A DNA stretch of 64,000 bases from Rhodospirillales bacterium (GTDB lineage Bacteria > Pseudomonadota > Alphaproteobacteria > Rhodospirillales > Rhodospirillaceae), in NCBI GenBank assembly GCA_028281845.1, contig JANQJD010000002.1:62001-126000 (forward strand), written 5' to 3'. Shown piece after piece: positions 31,898-41,390 of the stretch. Within the stretch, counting starts at the first letter, position 1, and the number at the start of each line of letters is the position of its first letter. The position numbers were made by a program, and so were the translations under genes. The notes beneath the pieces are model-generated. The model did not search any database. It was not told the DNA's origin and saw only the letters and a list, made by a program, of their open reading frames with translations.

Positions 31898-33757
31898 CTA
31901 ATGATTTGTCGAACGAACGATGGCCGTGCTGAATCGTGCTGGATCTAACTTCAACACCTCGCGCATGATATCGCGGGCCACAGGTGCAGCCGCTTTTGAC
32001 CCAGAGCAGCCATGTTCGACAATGACGACCATGGCATAACGCGGAGCATTCTCCGGGGCGTAGGCAACGAACAGGGCATGGTCGCGTTGCTCCCAGGGCA
32101 GGTTCTGGTTCTTCCTCACGCCACTCGCCCGCTCTCTCTGTGTGACTCGCCTTACCTGTGAAGTTCCTGTTTTCCCGCTCATGACCAGCCCTGGCTGGTT
32201 GAGCCGCGCTCTATAAGCTGTGCCACCTGGAACATTTGAAACTGCATACATGCCCTGGCGGACAACAGCGATGTTCTTGGGCTGAACGCCGAGAGGCTCA
32301 AATTTTTCTGGCCGCCGGACACCTTTTGTCACCGGCGCAAGACTGAGGCGGGGTCGTACTTGAGCCCGGCCATTGGCAATCCGAGCGACCATTGTGCACA
32401 ACTGCAGCGGTGTCGCAAGCGTGAATCCCTGGCCGATCCCTGCCACAAGCGTTTCACCCAGCTGCCACGGTTCTTTCATGACCTGCATCTTCCATGTCCT
32501 CTCCGGAACTAGACCATTCTGTTCCCCAGGCAGATCAAAACCAAGTCTGGCGCCCAACCCAAAGCGTCGAGCCATCTTGGCGATGCGGTCAATACCCACC
32601 CGGCGCGCCACTTCGTAGAAATAAACGTCACACGAATGCTGCAAACCCAGTACCAGGTCCATTGTGCCGTGTCCGCCACTTTTCCAGCAGTGAAAACGGG
32701 CATTCCCAAGCGACAAAGAGCCGAAACAATGAATACGAACCTCAGGAGTCACAACGCCAGCTTCCAGAGCTGCTAAGGCGACAATCATCTTAAAGGTAGA
32801 ACCCGGCGCATATTGACCAGCAACAGCCTTATTCGTCAGCGGTGCTTGGGGATGGGCCATCAGATCCTTCCACTCTGTTGCACTGAGACCGCGACTGAAG
32901 CGATTAGGATCAAAACTTGGAGTAGAAACTAACACAAACACTTCTCCTGTTACAATATCCATGACGACTACAGCCGCACTCTCGAGGCCTAAACGCTCGG
33001 CAGCAAACTGCTGCAGGCGAACATCGAGAGTCAGATGCACATCACTTCCTGCCTCTCCTTCATGCCAGTCCACTTCCTTTACGATTCGGCCGACAGCGTT
33101 CACTTCAACAGTATAGGTTCCACCACGACCGCGGAGGGCGAGATCATGCAGCCGCTCAGTCCCCGCCTTGCCCACGCGAAACCCTGGTAGTTCTAGCAAA
33201 CGGTCGCCCGTCTGATCTTCCTCTGCAACGGCGGCTACATAGCCAAGAACGTGGGCCCCCAACTCGTATAATGGATAGAACCTTGTAAATCCTTGTTCTA
33301 TAACAACCCCTGAAAGATCAGGGAAATTGACTTGGATGCGCACCATTTCCTCCCAGCTCAAATTCTCGCGCACCATTACCGGCACAAAACTGCGTCTGCG
33401 CTCTATCTCTCTGCGGATGCGCTGGCAGTCTTGATGAGTCAGCGGGAGGAGGCGTGTCAGAGTATCCAGTGTCTTTTCCATGTTCTCTGCGCGTTCTGAG
33501 ATCACCTGAATGACAAAGTTTGGGATGTTAATAGCCAATGGAACACCAAAGCGGTCGAGGATACGTCCACGTGGTGGGGCCAGGAGGCGCGTGCTGAAGC
33601 GATTCTCGTCGGAGAGCAACCTGTAGCGATCGCTCTCAAGCACCTGTAGAGAGTACAGACGAGCGATCAGTGCCCCTAATAAACCTACCTGCCCCAGCCC
33701 AAGAATCATCATACGCCGGCTTAGCACTCTGGTACGGTCTGGGTCGCCGTGCATCAT
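31898..33757 (-). CDS. mrdA: Penicillin-binding protein 2 (transpeptidase)
   Basis: Class B PBP that cross-links elongation-specific peptidoglycan. An N-terminal membrane anchor (MMILGLGQVGLLGALIARL) precedes the dimerisation domain with APPRGRILDRFGVPLA. The transpeptidase domain has the SxxK nucleophile S320-K323 in GQYAPGSTFKMIV, the second motif in LQHSCDVYFYE (SCD instead of SxN, usual for PBP2), and MSGKTGTSQV. Length 619 is typical. Its ATG overlaps the mreD stop by four bases, so translation is coupled. Confidence 0.97.
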   Translation of the reverse strand: MMHGDPDRTRVLSRRMMILGLGQVGLLGALIARLYSLQVLESDRYRLLSDENRFSTRLLAPPRGRILDRFGVPLAINIPNFVIQVISERAENMEKTLDTLTRLLPLTHQDCQRIRREIERRRSFVPVMVRENLSWEEMVRIQVNFPDLSGVVIEQGFTRFYPLYELGAHVLGYVAAVAEEDQTGDRLLELPGFRVGKAGTERLHDLALRGRGGTYTVEVNAVGRIVKEVDWHEGEAGSDVHLTLDVRLQQFAAERLGLESAAVVVMDIVTGEVFVLVSTPSFDPNRFSRGLSATEWKDLMAHPQAPLTNKAVAGQYAPGSTFKMIVALAALEAGVVTPEVRIHCFGSLSLGNARFHCWKSGGHGTMDLVLGLQHSCDVYFYEVARRVGIDRIAKMARRFGLGARLGFDLPGEQNGLVPERTWKMQVMKEPWQLGETLVAGIGQGFTLATPLQLCTMVARIANGRAQVRPRLSLAPVTKGVRRPEKFEPLGVQPKNIAVVRQGMYAVSNVPGGTAYRARLNQPGLVMSGKTGTSQVRRVTQRERASGVRKNQNLPWEQRDHALFVAYAPENAPRYAMVVIVEHGCSGSKAAAPVARDIMREVLKLDPARFSTAIVRSTNH

Positions 33758-34263
33758 TCGTCCTTGGCAAGGAGGACTTCCAGGCTAGCAAACAGGCGTC
33801 CGAACGCAGGATAAATGAGAACAGTAAGACAGTAGCTCAACAGAATCTCTCTGAGACGAGTTACGGTATCAGCGATCAGGGAGAACAGGAACCATTTGAA
33901 AAAAATAGCGAAAAGAGCAATGAATGCAAAGATGAACCACCAAAATAAGAAAGACTTATAAAGAAAGAACCTTTTCTGGGACGCCGCTGCTGTGTGCACA
34001 CATAAGAGTACAAGCGCGTTCAGTCCAAGCGGCGCACCACACAGAAGGTCCTCGAACACGCCAGTGAAAAATGAGAAGCTAGGCCTGATCAGATCTGGAC
34101 GCACAATAGACCAATATCCCACACCGATGACGGTCCACATGGGAGTCGCCTCCACGTAGTGTGGTATTGGGACAACAGAAAACAGTACGAGCCCCAGGAT
34201 CAGCAACGGAGGAATCCGTGTGCAGACAATCTGATCGAGGCGTCTCCGCAATAGAGCCTTCAC
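33754..34263 (-). CDS. mreD: Rod-shape determining protein MreD
   Basis: Small inner-membrane component of the elongasome. The 169-residue protein has about five hydrophobic segments (PPLLILGLVLFSVVPIPHYV, WWFIFAFIALFAIFF and others) and the family segment RPSFSFFTGVFEDLLCGAPL with GLNALVLL. It overlaps mrdA by four bases downstream and mreC by four bases upstream. The central part (33880-33970) is AT-rich and encodes Phe- and Leu-rich helices. Assignment relies on position plus membrane topology, since MreD is poorly conserved. Confidence 0.9.
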   Translation of the reverse strand: MKALLRRRLDQIVCTRIPPLLILGLVLFSVVPIPHYVEATPMWTVIGVGYWSIVRPDLIRPSFSFFTGVFEDLLCGAPLGLNALVLLCVHTAAASQKRFFLYKSFLFWWFIFAFIALFAIFFKWFLFSLIADTVTRLREILLSYCLTVLIYPAFGRLFASLEVLLAKDE

Positions 34264-35126
34264 CTATCTTCTCGTTTAAGGGTAATATCCGGAAGAATAC
34301 CACTTAAACCATAATCAACTAGAAGAGCATATTCTATTGTTGATGTATTGACAAAAGGTTTTACTTCTATTAAAGAATCTTTAACATGTGTAACTATCCC
34401 TACAGGGATATCAGGGGGAAACGCATAGGCGTCTTCGGCTGTGACGACACGGTTGCCAGGAGCGATGGGACCATCACCTATCATGTAGATGAGCTGTAGC
34501 GTGCCTTTGTTCGCAATGAGCAGGGCCCTATTGCGGGATGGTGTGACAACGACTGGAATCCTCGAGTGAATATCCGTCAGCAGCAGGATGCTTGCTGAAA
34601 GGCTTCCGACTCTGTCCACACGCCCGGCCAGTCCTGCCCCTGTCACCACAGCTTGGCCCTTACGTACCCCGTCCCGTCTGCCAGCATTGAGCAGGGCAGA
34701 GCGGACGAATGGCCCATCAGTCACGGCAATGATACGGGCAGAGATGAAGGAAGCAGTGGGGCCTGGGACGACCTTGAGAAGACTGCGTAAAGCGTGATTC
34801 TCACCCTCGAGATGACGAGCCACTGCCTGCCAGTGTAGGAGGCGCACATTTTCCTCATGCAGGCGGGTATTTTCCGCCCGCAGCATCACAAGATGGCGGA
34901 CGTTTTCGACAAGGATAGCGACGTTGGCAGCAGGGCGTGACAGAATCTCCAACAATGGTGTGAACGCATCACCGATGCCAGCCCGCAGCCTGTCAACCAG
35001 CAACGTCTCCGCCTTGCCTAACAACATCAGCCCAAACGCTATCATCATAAGAGTCAGGAACGTGAATCGGTGCAGCAACAACCGGAAAGCCATGAGCCGG
35101 GAGACATGACCTGCGGGCGGCTTCAC
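34260..35126 (-). CDS. mreC: Rod-shape determining protein MreC
   Basis: Bitopic elongasome protein linking MreB to PBP2. The 288-residue chain has an N-terminal membrane helix (FTFLTLMMIAFGLMLL), a coiled-coil stretch with VENVRHLVMLRAENTRLHEE, and the periplasmic beta-barrel part with VTDGPFVRSALLNAGRRDGV, GQAVVTGAGLAGRVDRVG and LLLTDIHSRIPVVV. The end of the gene (34290-34400) is AT-rich with clustered ATA, TTA and AAT codons. Stop and mreD start overlap by four bases. Confidence 0.94.
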   Translation of the reverse strand: MKPPAGHVSRLMAFRLLLHRFTFLTLMMIAFGLMLLGKAETLLVDRLRAGIGDAFTPLLEILSRPAANVAILVENVRHLVMLRAENTRLHEENVRLLHWQAVARHLEGENHALRSLLKVVPGPTASFISARIIAVTDGPFVRSALLNAGRRDGVRKGQAVVTGAGLAGRVDRVGSLSASILLLTDIHSRIPVVVTPSRNRALLIANKGTLQLIYMIGDGPIAPGNRVVTAEDAYAFPPDIPVGIVTHVKDSLIEVKPFVNTSTIEYALLVDYGLSGILPDITLKREDR

Positions 35127-35264
35127 ATATATTCTCCTTGTTCATTTTCTGATCGCGATTCTATCGCAGCGGCTTTCAGTCGTTCGTACCACTGTTCCGC
35201 ACAGCGCCGCACGCTCCTCAGTGCCGTCCAACCTGCTGCAGGAAACTCTTTAACTTTAATTGAT

Positions 35265-36419
<1,155 letters not shown>

Positions 36420-36432
36420 CTAGAGAAACTGT

Positions 36433-37995
36433 TCAGGCGGACAGAGCTGTCGGTGCCGTTTTCTCACGCTTCACTAACAATCTGTTCAACGCATTGACAT
36501 AGGCCCGTGCCGAAGCAACCAGTGTGTCCGTATCTGCACCATAGCCGTTGACAGAACGCCCATTTTCCTCTAGCCGAACGGTCACTTCTGCCTGTGCATC
36601 TGTGCCCTGGGTGACAGCGTGGACCTGGTAGAGCTGAAGACGAGCCGCATGAGGAAAAAGGGCTCTGATTGCGATGAAAATGGCATCAATCGGTCCATTA
36701 CCAGTCGCGCTGACACACTGCATCACTCCATCGATCACTAATTCCAGATCGGCGCTTGGATGGCGTGACCCGCACATGACCTCTAGGGCGCCGAAGCGAA
36801 TACGATCTTCTCCTTGCAATCCTTGTGCAAGCTCATCACCGACAAGCGCTGTCAGATCTTCCTCGAAAATTTCCTTCTTCCTGTCGGCGAGATCTTTGAA
36901 ACGGCGAAAAGCTTCCTCAAGCGCCTGTTCGCTCAGCTCATAGCCCAGCAGCGTGCGTACCTTTTCACGAAAGGCACGACGGCCAGAATGCTTTCCAAGA
37001 ACAATCTTCGCTTGCGACAGACCAACTGACTCAGGAGGCATGATTTCGTAGGTGGCCGCATGCTTTAAGAGGCCGTCCTGATGAATCCCCGCCTCGTGTG
37101 CAAAGGCGTTAGCACCGACAATCGCTTTGTTCGGCTGGACTACAAAGCCGGTGATAGCTGATACCAGCTTTGAGGCGCGAGTAATCAATTCTGTTTTGAT
37201 CCCTGTGGTAAACGGAAGGTGGTCGTAACGGGTTCGCAGTGCCATCACAATTTCTTCCAAAGCAGCGTTGCCGGCCCGTTCGCCAAGACCGTTGAGGGTG
37301 CACTCCACTTGCCGCGCGCCTGCCTGAACGGCCGCTAGCGCATTCGCCACTGCGAGCCCTAGATCGTTGTGACAGTGAACAGAAAGGATGGCTCTGTCGA
37401 TATTGGGGACTCTATTTAATAGCATTTTTATACAAGAACTAAACTCATCAGGAATCGCGTAACCCACAGTATCAGGGATGTTGATGGTGCGGGCACCAGC
37501 ACGGATCGCCGCTTCAACACAACGGCACAGGAAGTCATACTCTGTGCGCGAGCCATCTTCTGCCGACCATTCGACATCATCGGTAAATGTCCGAGCGTAG
37601 CGGACACTCTCCCCCACTCTCTCGTGGACCTGTTCTGGTGTCATCCTTAACTTGTATTTCATGTGCAAAGCACTTGTAGAAATGAATGTATGAATCCGCC
37701 GACGTGGCGCAGGAGCGATGGCTGCGGCGCAGCACTCAATATCGCCACGGTCCGCGCGCGAGAGAGCACAGACAGATATATTTTTAAGTGTGCTTGCGAT
37801 CTGATTGACAGCTTCAAAATCACCAGCCGAAGCGATGGGAAACCCCGCTTCAATCACATCTACCCCCATTTCCTCTAATAACAAGGCAATCTTAAGCTTT
37901 TCCGCCATATCCATGGAAGCACCAGGAGACTGCTCCCCATCTCGCAGGGTGGTATCAAAGATAGTGACGCGATTCTCGTCCATGGTCGCTGTCAT
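36433..37995 (-). CDS. leuA: 2-isopropylmalate synthase
   Basis: Condenses acetyl-CoA with 2-oxoisovalerate, the committed step of leucine synthesis. The ATG at 37995, with GAAAGGACC upstream, gives 520 residues starting MTATMDENRVTIFDTTLRDG. The frame extends 65 codons further without conservation. Metal and substrate residues are in FDTTLRDGEQSPG, HCHNDLGLAVANALA, NGLGERAGNA and EAGIHQDGLLKH. The C-terminal LeuA regulatory domain (ADLELVIDGVMQCVSATGNG) is intact, so leucine feedback is plausible. No leader peptide attenuator was recognised. Confidence 0.97.
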   Translation of the reverse strand: MTATMDENRVTIFDTTLRDGEQSPGASMDMAEKLKIALLLEEMGVDVIEAGFPIASAGDFEAVNQIASTLKNISVCALSRADRGDIECCAAAIAPAPRRRIHTFISTSALHMKYKLRMTPEQVHERVGESVRYARTFTDDVEWSAEDGSRTEYDFLCRCVEAAIRAGARTINIPDTVGYAIPDEFSSCIKMLLNRVPNIDRAILSVHCHNDLGLAVANALAAVQAGARQVECTLNGLGERAGNAALEEIVMALRTRYDHLPFTTGIKTELITRASKLVSAITGFVVQPNKAIVGANAFAHEAGIHQDGLLKHAATYEIMPPESVGLSQAKIVLGKHSGRRAFREKVRTLLGYELSEQALEEAFRRFKDLADRKKEIFEEDLTALVGDELAQGLQGEDRIRFGALEVMCGSRHPSADLELVIDGVMQCVSATGNGPIDAIFIAIRALFPHAARLQLYQVHAVTQGTDAQAEVTVRLEENGRSVNGYGADTDTLVASARAYVNALNRLLVKREKTAPTALSA

Positions 37996-38370
37996 GACAC
38001 AGGTCCTTTCTGAAAATCCAGAGTGGGCATAAACTCTTCCCCCTGAACGCGCGCCGTTAGGCACCACTAAACCTTTTGATATTCGATCGCAATTGTGAGA
38101 TTGTCTCAATTGTGAGATTGTGAGGAGCAGTGCGTGGCAGCAAGCGCCTGACCTGCTAGATATCCACAGGATATCCACAGGTCTGCTCAAGAGAGAGCAG
38201 TGAGCTCAGACGAGTGCCCCATTCAAGGTCATGCCCTGCGCCTTGCGCCCCTCATGAGAACGCCTCACTCCACTCAAAGGCAATTGTCAACATCATCCTC
38301 CTGCTTGCACAGTCCATGGCCTATAGCTAGATTAGTGTCAGATCCGCAAGACTTGGAAATCTCGTCCGTC
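37996..38370. other. Divergent leuA-yggT intergenic region with two short tandem repeats
   Basis: No gene is seen. CAATTGTGAGATTGT occurs at 38090-38104 and 38107-38121, and GATATCCACAG is perfectly doubled at 38159-38180. Promoters for leuA and yggT should be here but none is convincing. Confidence 0.6.
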
Positions 38371-38685
38371 ATGCACATCATTCTGACACCACTCATCGGC
38401 ATTGCCATGATCATTCTCGACCTGTACATGTGGGCGCTGATTATGGCCGTCGTCCTCAACTGGCTCATTGCTTTCAACGTGATCAATATACACAATCATT
38501 TCGTTTATCTTGTAGGGGATTTTCTCTATAAAATAACAGAGCCTGTCTTGTGTATGGTCCGTCGGGTGGTGCCTGTCATGGGTGGTATGGATCTGTCAAC
38601 TATAGTTTTGATTCTGGTCATTGTGTTCTTAAAGATGGTATTACAGCAAACTGCCCAGCATGTTGCGATTCTGCCAGGTTTATAG
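38371..38685 (+). CDS. YggT family membrane protein
   Basis: A 104-residue integral membrane protein of unknown function, found in many proteobacteria close to folD or cell-envelope genes. Starting at 38371 it has two hydrophobic regions: IILTPLIGIAMIILDLYMWA with WALIMAVVLNWLIAF, and LSTIVLILVIVFLKMVL. Between them lies the family signature YKITEPVLCMVRRVVP. The frame extends 57 codons upstream, but that part is not conserved. The DUF167 (YggU) gene often placed between yggT and folD is missing; about 165 bp separate the two here. Confidence 0.88.
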   Translation: MHIILTPLIGIAMIILDLYMWALIMAVVLNWLIAFNVINIHNHFVYLVGDFLYKITEPVLCMVRRVVPVMGGMDLSTIVLILVIVFLKMVLQQTAQHVAILPGL

Positions 38686-38850
38686 GCTGTGAGGTCCGTC
38701 TGGAAAAGTGGTGCCCCAGGTGCCAATGGAGCGCGGCTTACGAGGCGTTGGAGGGAATCTCTGCCGTGAAAGGCATCATCTGGCATAGCTCTTCTCATAA
38801 AAGGCGCGTGGTTTTTCTACTAGAGGGAGCAATCAAGGTATGGATGGAGT

Positions 38851-39750
38851 ATGACAAGAGCGACCATCATCGATGGCAGGACTTATGCGGCGGAAATCCG
38901 TCTACAGTTAGCCAATTATGTGAGCGAGTTGTGCGATTCTCATCACATCATTCCTGGATTAGCCATTGTATTGGTGGGCCATGATCCGGCCTCACAGGTT
39001 TATGTTCGTAACAAGCACAGGCAGGCTCAGGATATTGGTATGCACTCATTAGTAAGTTTGTTATCAGAAAATGTAGAAGAAAAAGAATTAATTGATATTA
39101 TTGAAGGTTTTAATTGTAATACTGCAATTAATGGTATTGTTGTTCAGCTGCCCTTACCGGCCCATATGGACACACAGCAGATCCTCAACACCATCGATCC
39201 CTCGAAGGATGTGGATGGTCTTCACCCTTGTAATGCAGGACACCTCTGTGCTGGCAGCGACAGGGGAATCACTCCGTGCACCCCTCTTGGGTGTCTCAGG
39301 CTGCTGCGGCGGCAGCATCCGAGCATGAACGGCATGCGTGCTCTAGTCATCGGCCGTTCCAACATTGTTGGCAAGCCCATGGCCCATCTGCTTGTCCAGG
39401 AAAACTGCACAGTCACGATTGCTCATTCTAAAACACGTGATCTGCTGCAAGAATGCCGCAGGGCGGATATAGTTATTGCGGCCGCCGGTCAGGCAGAGAT
39501 GGTTCGAGGGGACTGGGTCCGCCCTGGTGCTACTGTGATCGATGTGGGCATCAACCGTGTTGCTTGCCAAGAGGGCAGCGGTATGAGCGTCTTAGCTGGT
39601 GATGTCTGCTTTGCGGAAGTGGTCGAGGTGGCCGGTGCTGTTACACCTGTACCCGGTGGAGTTGGTCCTATGACGGTTGCGATGCTTTTGCGCAACACAC
39701 TGCTTGCCTTTTTGCAACAGGTTGGCGTAGAGAAAGGTTTCTGCGCGTAG
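38851..39750 (+). CDS. folD: Bifunctional methylenetetrahydrofolate dehydrogenase / cyclohydrolase
   Basis: Interconverts 5,10-methylene- and 10-formyl-tetrahydrofolate using NADP. Motifs are [20 protein letters not shown] (active-site Tyr and Lys), [55 protein letters not shown] and [19 protein letters not shown]. Length 299 is normal. Codons at 39050-39140 are strikingly AT-rich ([13 protein letters not shown]). The stop is followed directly by the duplicated hisF start region. Confidence 0.96.
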   Translation: MTRATIIDGRTYAAEIRLQLANYVSELCDSHHIIPGLAIVLVGHDPASQVYVRNKHRQAQDIGMHSLVSLLSENVEEKELIDIIEGFNCNTAINGIVVQLPLPAHMDTQQILNTIDPSKDVDGLHPCNAGHLCAGSDRGITPCTPLGCLRLLRRQHPSMNGMRALVIGRSNIVGKPMAHLLVQENCTVTIAHSKTRDLLQECRRADIVIAAAGQAEMVRGDWVRPGATVIDVGINRVACQEGSGMSVLAGDVCFAEVVEVAGAVTPVPGGVGPMTVAMLLRNTLLAFLQQVGVEKGFCA

Positions 39751-39785
39751 CAGGTTCACCATGTTGTGGCAGGTTCACCATGTTG
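39751..39785. repeat. Tandem duplication of the hisF translation start
   Basis: CAGGTTCACCATGTTG is perfectly repeated at 39751-39766 and 39770-39785, period 19 bp. Each copy carries an ATG (39761 and 39780). The first is out of frame with hisF. The repeat begins one base after the folD stop. Confidence 0.95.
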
Positions 39786-40586
39786 AAGATGCGAATCATT
39801 CCGTGCCTGGATGTCAGGAACGGACGAGTGGTCAAAGGTGTGAATTTTGTTAATTTGCTCGATGCCGGCGATCCCGTAGAGCAGGCACGTCTGTATGATC
39901 GGGAGGGGGCTGATGAGTTGTGCTTCTTAGATATTACGGCGAGCAACGAGAATCGGAAGACACTCTATGACGTCGTGGCCCGTACGGCTGAAGAGTGTTT
40001 CATGCCGCTGACTGTCGGCGGTGGTGTGCGCACGCAAGAGGACATCCGCCAGCTACTGCTGGCAGGCGCGGATAAGGTATCTGTCAATACTGCTGCAGTG
40101 CAGCAGCCAGAATTTATCAAAGAAGCGGCAGGAAAGTTCGGGAGCCAGTGTATCGTGGTCGCCATTGACGCTAAGCAGATTGCTCCCAAAAAGTTCGAAA
40201 TCTTCACACATGGGGGTCGCAAACCAACAGGGTTGGATGCAGTGGACTGGGCCAAGCGCATGGCTGACTCTGGTGCAGGTGAGATTCTTTTGACCTCTAT
40301 GGACAGAGACGGCACAAAGCAGGGCTTCGATCTTGCCCTCACAAAAGCTGTGGCAGATGCGGTGTCCATTCCTCTCATTGCTTCTGGTGGTGCTGGCTCC
40401 CTTGAGCACCTCGTTGAGGGCATCCGGGACGGCCATGCCACTGCCGTGCTGGCGGCGTCTATTTTCCACTTTGGTCTTTTCTCTATTGCAGAGGCCAAAG
40501 CGCATATGGAGGCCGCTGGTATTCCTGTCCGGTCCGCACACAGTCAGTTGAGTGGTGACCAGGCTGGCGTGCTAGAGGAGTGCTAG
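39780..40586 (+). CDS. hisF: Imidazole glycerol phosphate synthase, cyclase subunit
   Basis: TIM-barrel subunit that uses ammonia from HisH to close the imidazole ring. The start at 39780 gives [20 protein letters not shown] (MRIIPCLDV at 39789 is the alternative). Catalytic Asp residues are in PCLDVRNGR and [12 protein letters not shown], and phosphate binding is in [13 protein letters not shown] and [12 protein letters not shown]. Its partner hisH lies 10 kb away in the opposite direction. The C-terminus (GVLEEC) is set by an 11-bp tandem duplication at 40569-40590, so the last residues differ from the ancestral ones. Confidence 0.97.
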   Translation: MLKMRIIPCLDVRNGRVVKGVNFVNLLDAGDPVEQARLYDREGADELCFLDITASNENRKTLYDVVARTAEECFMPLTVGGGVRTQEDIRQLLLAGADKVSVNTAAVQQPEFIKEAAGKFGSQCIVVAIDAKQIAPKKFEIFTHGGRKPTGLDAVDWAKRMADSGAGEILLTSMDRDGTKQGFDLALTKAVADAVSIPLIASGGAGSLEHLVEGIRDGHATAVLAASIFHFGLFSIAEAKAHMEAAGIPVRSAHSQLSGDQAGVLEEC

Positions 40587-40590
40587 AGGA
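40569..40590. repeat. 11-bp perfect tandem repeat at the hisF-hisE junction
   Basis: GTGCTAGAGGA is doubled at 40569-40579 and 40580-40590. It contains the hisF stop and duplicates the GAGG ribosome-binding core of hisE. Confidence 0.95.
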
Positions 40591-40597
40591 GTGGCCC

Positions 40598-40930
40598 ATG
40601 AACGAAGCGGCATCGATGCTAGACCGTCTATACGAAGTAGTCCTACACCGCAAGGGCGCCGCCCCGGACAGATCATACACCGCCAGCCTCTTTGCCAAAG
40701 GGCGCGTCAGAATCGCCCAGAAACTCGGTGAGGAGGCTCTAGAAACAGCCATTGCGACTCTCACAGAGAGCTCTGAGCAGGTAGTACATGAAAGTGCGGA
40801 TCTGCTCTACCATCTGACAGTGTTGTGGGCCGCGATTGGTGTTCAGCCGACAGATGTCTGGCGCGAATTGGAACGGCGTTTTGGCACCTCTGGTTTGGAC
40901 GCAAAAAGGACACGCGGAACGGGATCATAG
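40598..40930 (+). CDS. hisE: Phosphoribosyl-ATP pyrophosphatase
   Basis: Second step of histidine synthesis, removing pyrophosphate from phosphoribosyl-ATP. The start at 40598 follows GGAG and gives MNEAASMLDRLYEVVLHRKG and 110 residues. The MazG-like fold shows SYTASLFAKGRVRIAQKLGE, EALETAIA and VHESADLLYHLTVLW with the expected acidic metal ligands. It lies 11 bp after hisF, with translation probably coupled. A HIT protein follows. Confidence 0.95.
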   Translation: MNEAASMLDRLYEVVLHRKGAAPDRSYTASLFAKGRVRIAQKLGEEALETAIATLTESSEQVVHESADLLYHLTVLWAAIGVQPTDVWRELERRFGTSGLDAKRTRGTGS

Positions 40931-40953
40931 GAGCAAGCGAAAGGAAAAGTGCT

Positions 40954-41316
40954 ATGGCTTATGACAAGAATAATGTCTTCGCCCGTATTCTACGGGGAGA
41001 AAGTACCTGCCAGAAAGTCTATGAAGATAAGTACACACTCGCCTTTCACGACATCAAGCCACAAGCGCCCGTTCATGTGTTGGTCATCCCGAGGCGCGCT
41101 TCTCCTGATATGCAGGACTTCACGACTCGTGCTTCTGACGCGGAAATTGCCGCACTGCATCGCACCACGGCTCGTGTCGCGCAGCTCACTGGTATTGCAG
41201 AGGCGGGCTACCGTTACCTGTGTAATATTGGGGCCAATGGTGGACAGGAAGTGCCGCATCTCCACGTGCATGTGTTTGGTGGACGGCCTTTAGGCCGGAT
41301 GCTGCCGCCTACCTAA
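40954..41316 (+). CDS. HIT family protein (Hint-type purine nucleoside phosphoramidase)
   Basis: A 120-residue histidine-triad protein, likely hydrolysing AMP-linked phosphoramidates. The catalytic triad is HLHVHVFGG near the C-terminus, and NVFARILRGE, AFHDIKPQAPVHVLVIPR and YRYLCNIGANGGQEV are family-typical. The start at 40954 is chosen for AAAGGAAAAG before it; the frame runs back into hisE. It is the third gene of the hisF-hisE-HIT run and converges on secD. Confidence 0.95.
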   Translation: MAYDKNNVFARILRGESTCQKVYEDKYTLAFHDIKPQAPVHVLVIPRRASPDMQDFTTRASDAEIAALHRTTARVAQLTGIAEAGYRYLCNIGANGGQEVPHLHVHVFGGRPLGRMLPPT

Positions 41317-41390
41317 CGACCTCAATTCAGAGCGAGAGGCACAAGAGGCTGTAGGCACGGGCCACTCATGGTTGCTCTCTATGTCGAAGA

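Noticed and set aside
38686-38850. Possible degraded DUF167 (YggU) gene between yggT and folD.
   Set aside because: Position is right, but none of the three frames shows a convincing DUF167 motif, so no pseudogene is claimed.
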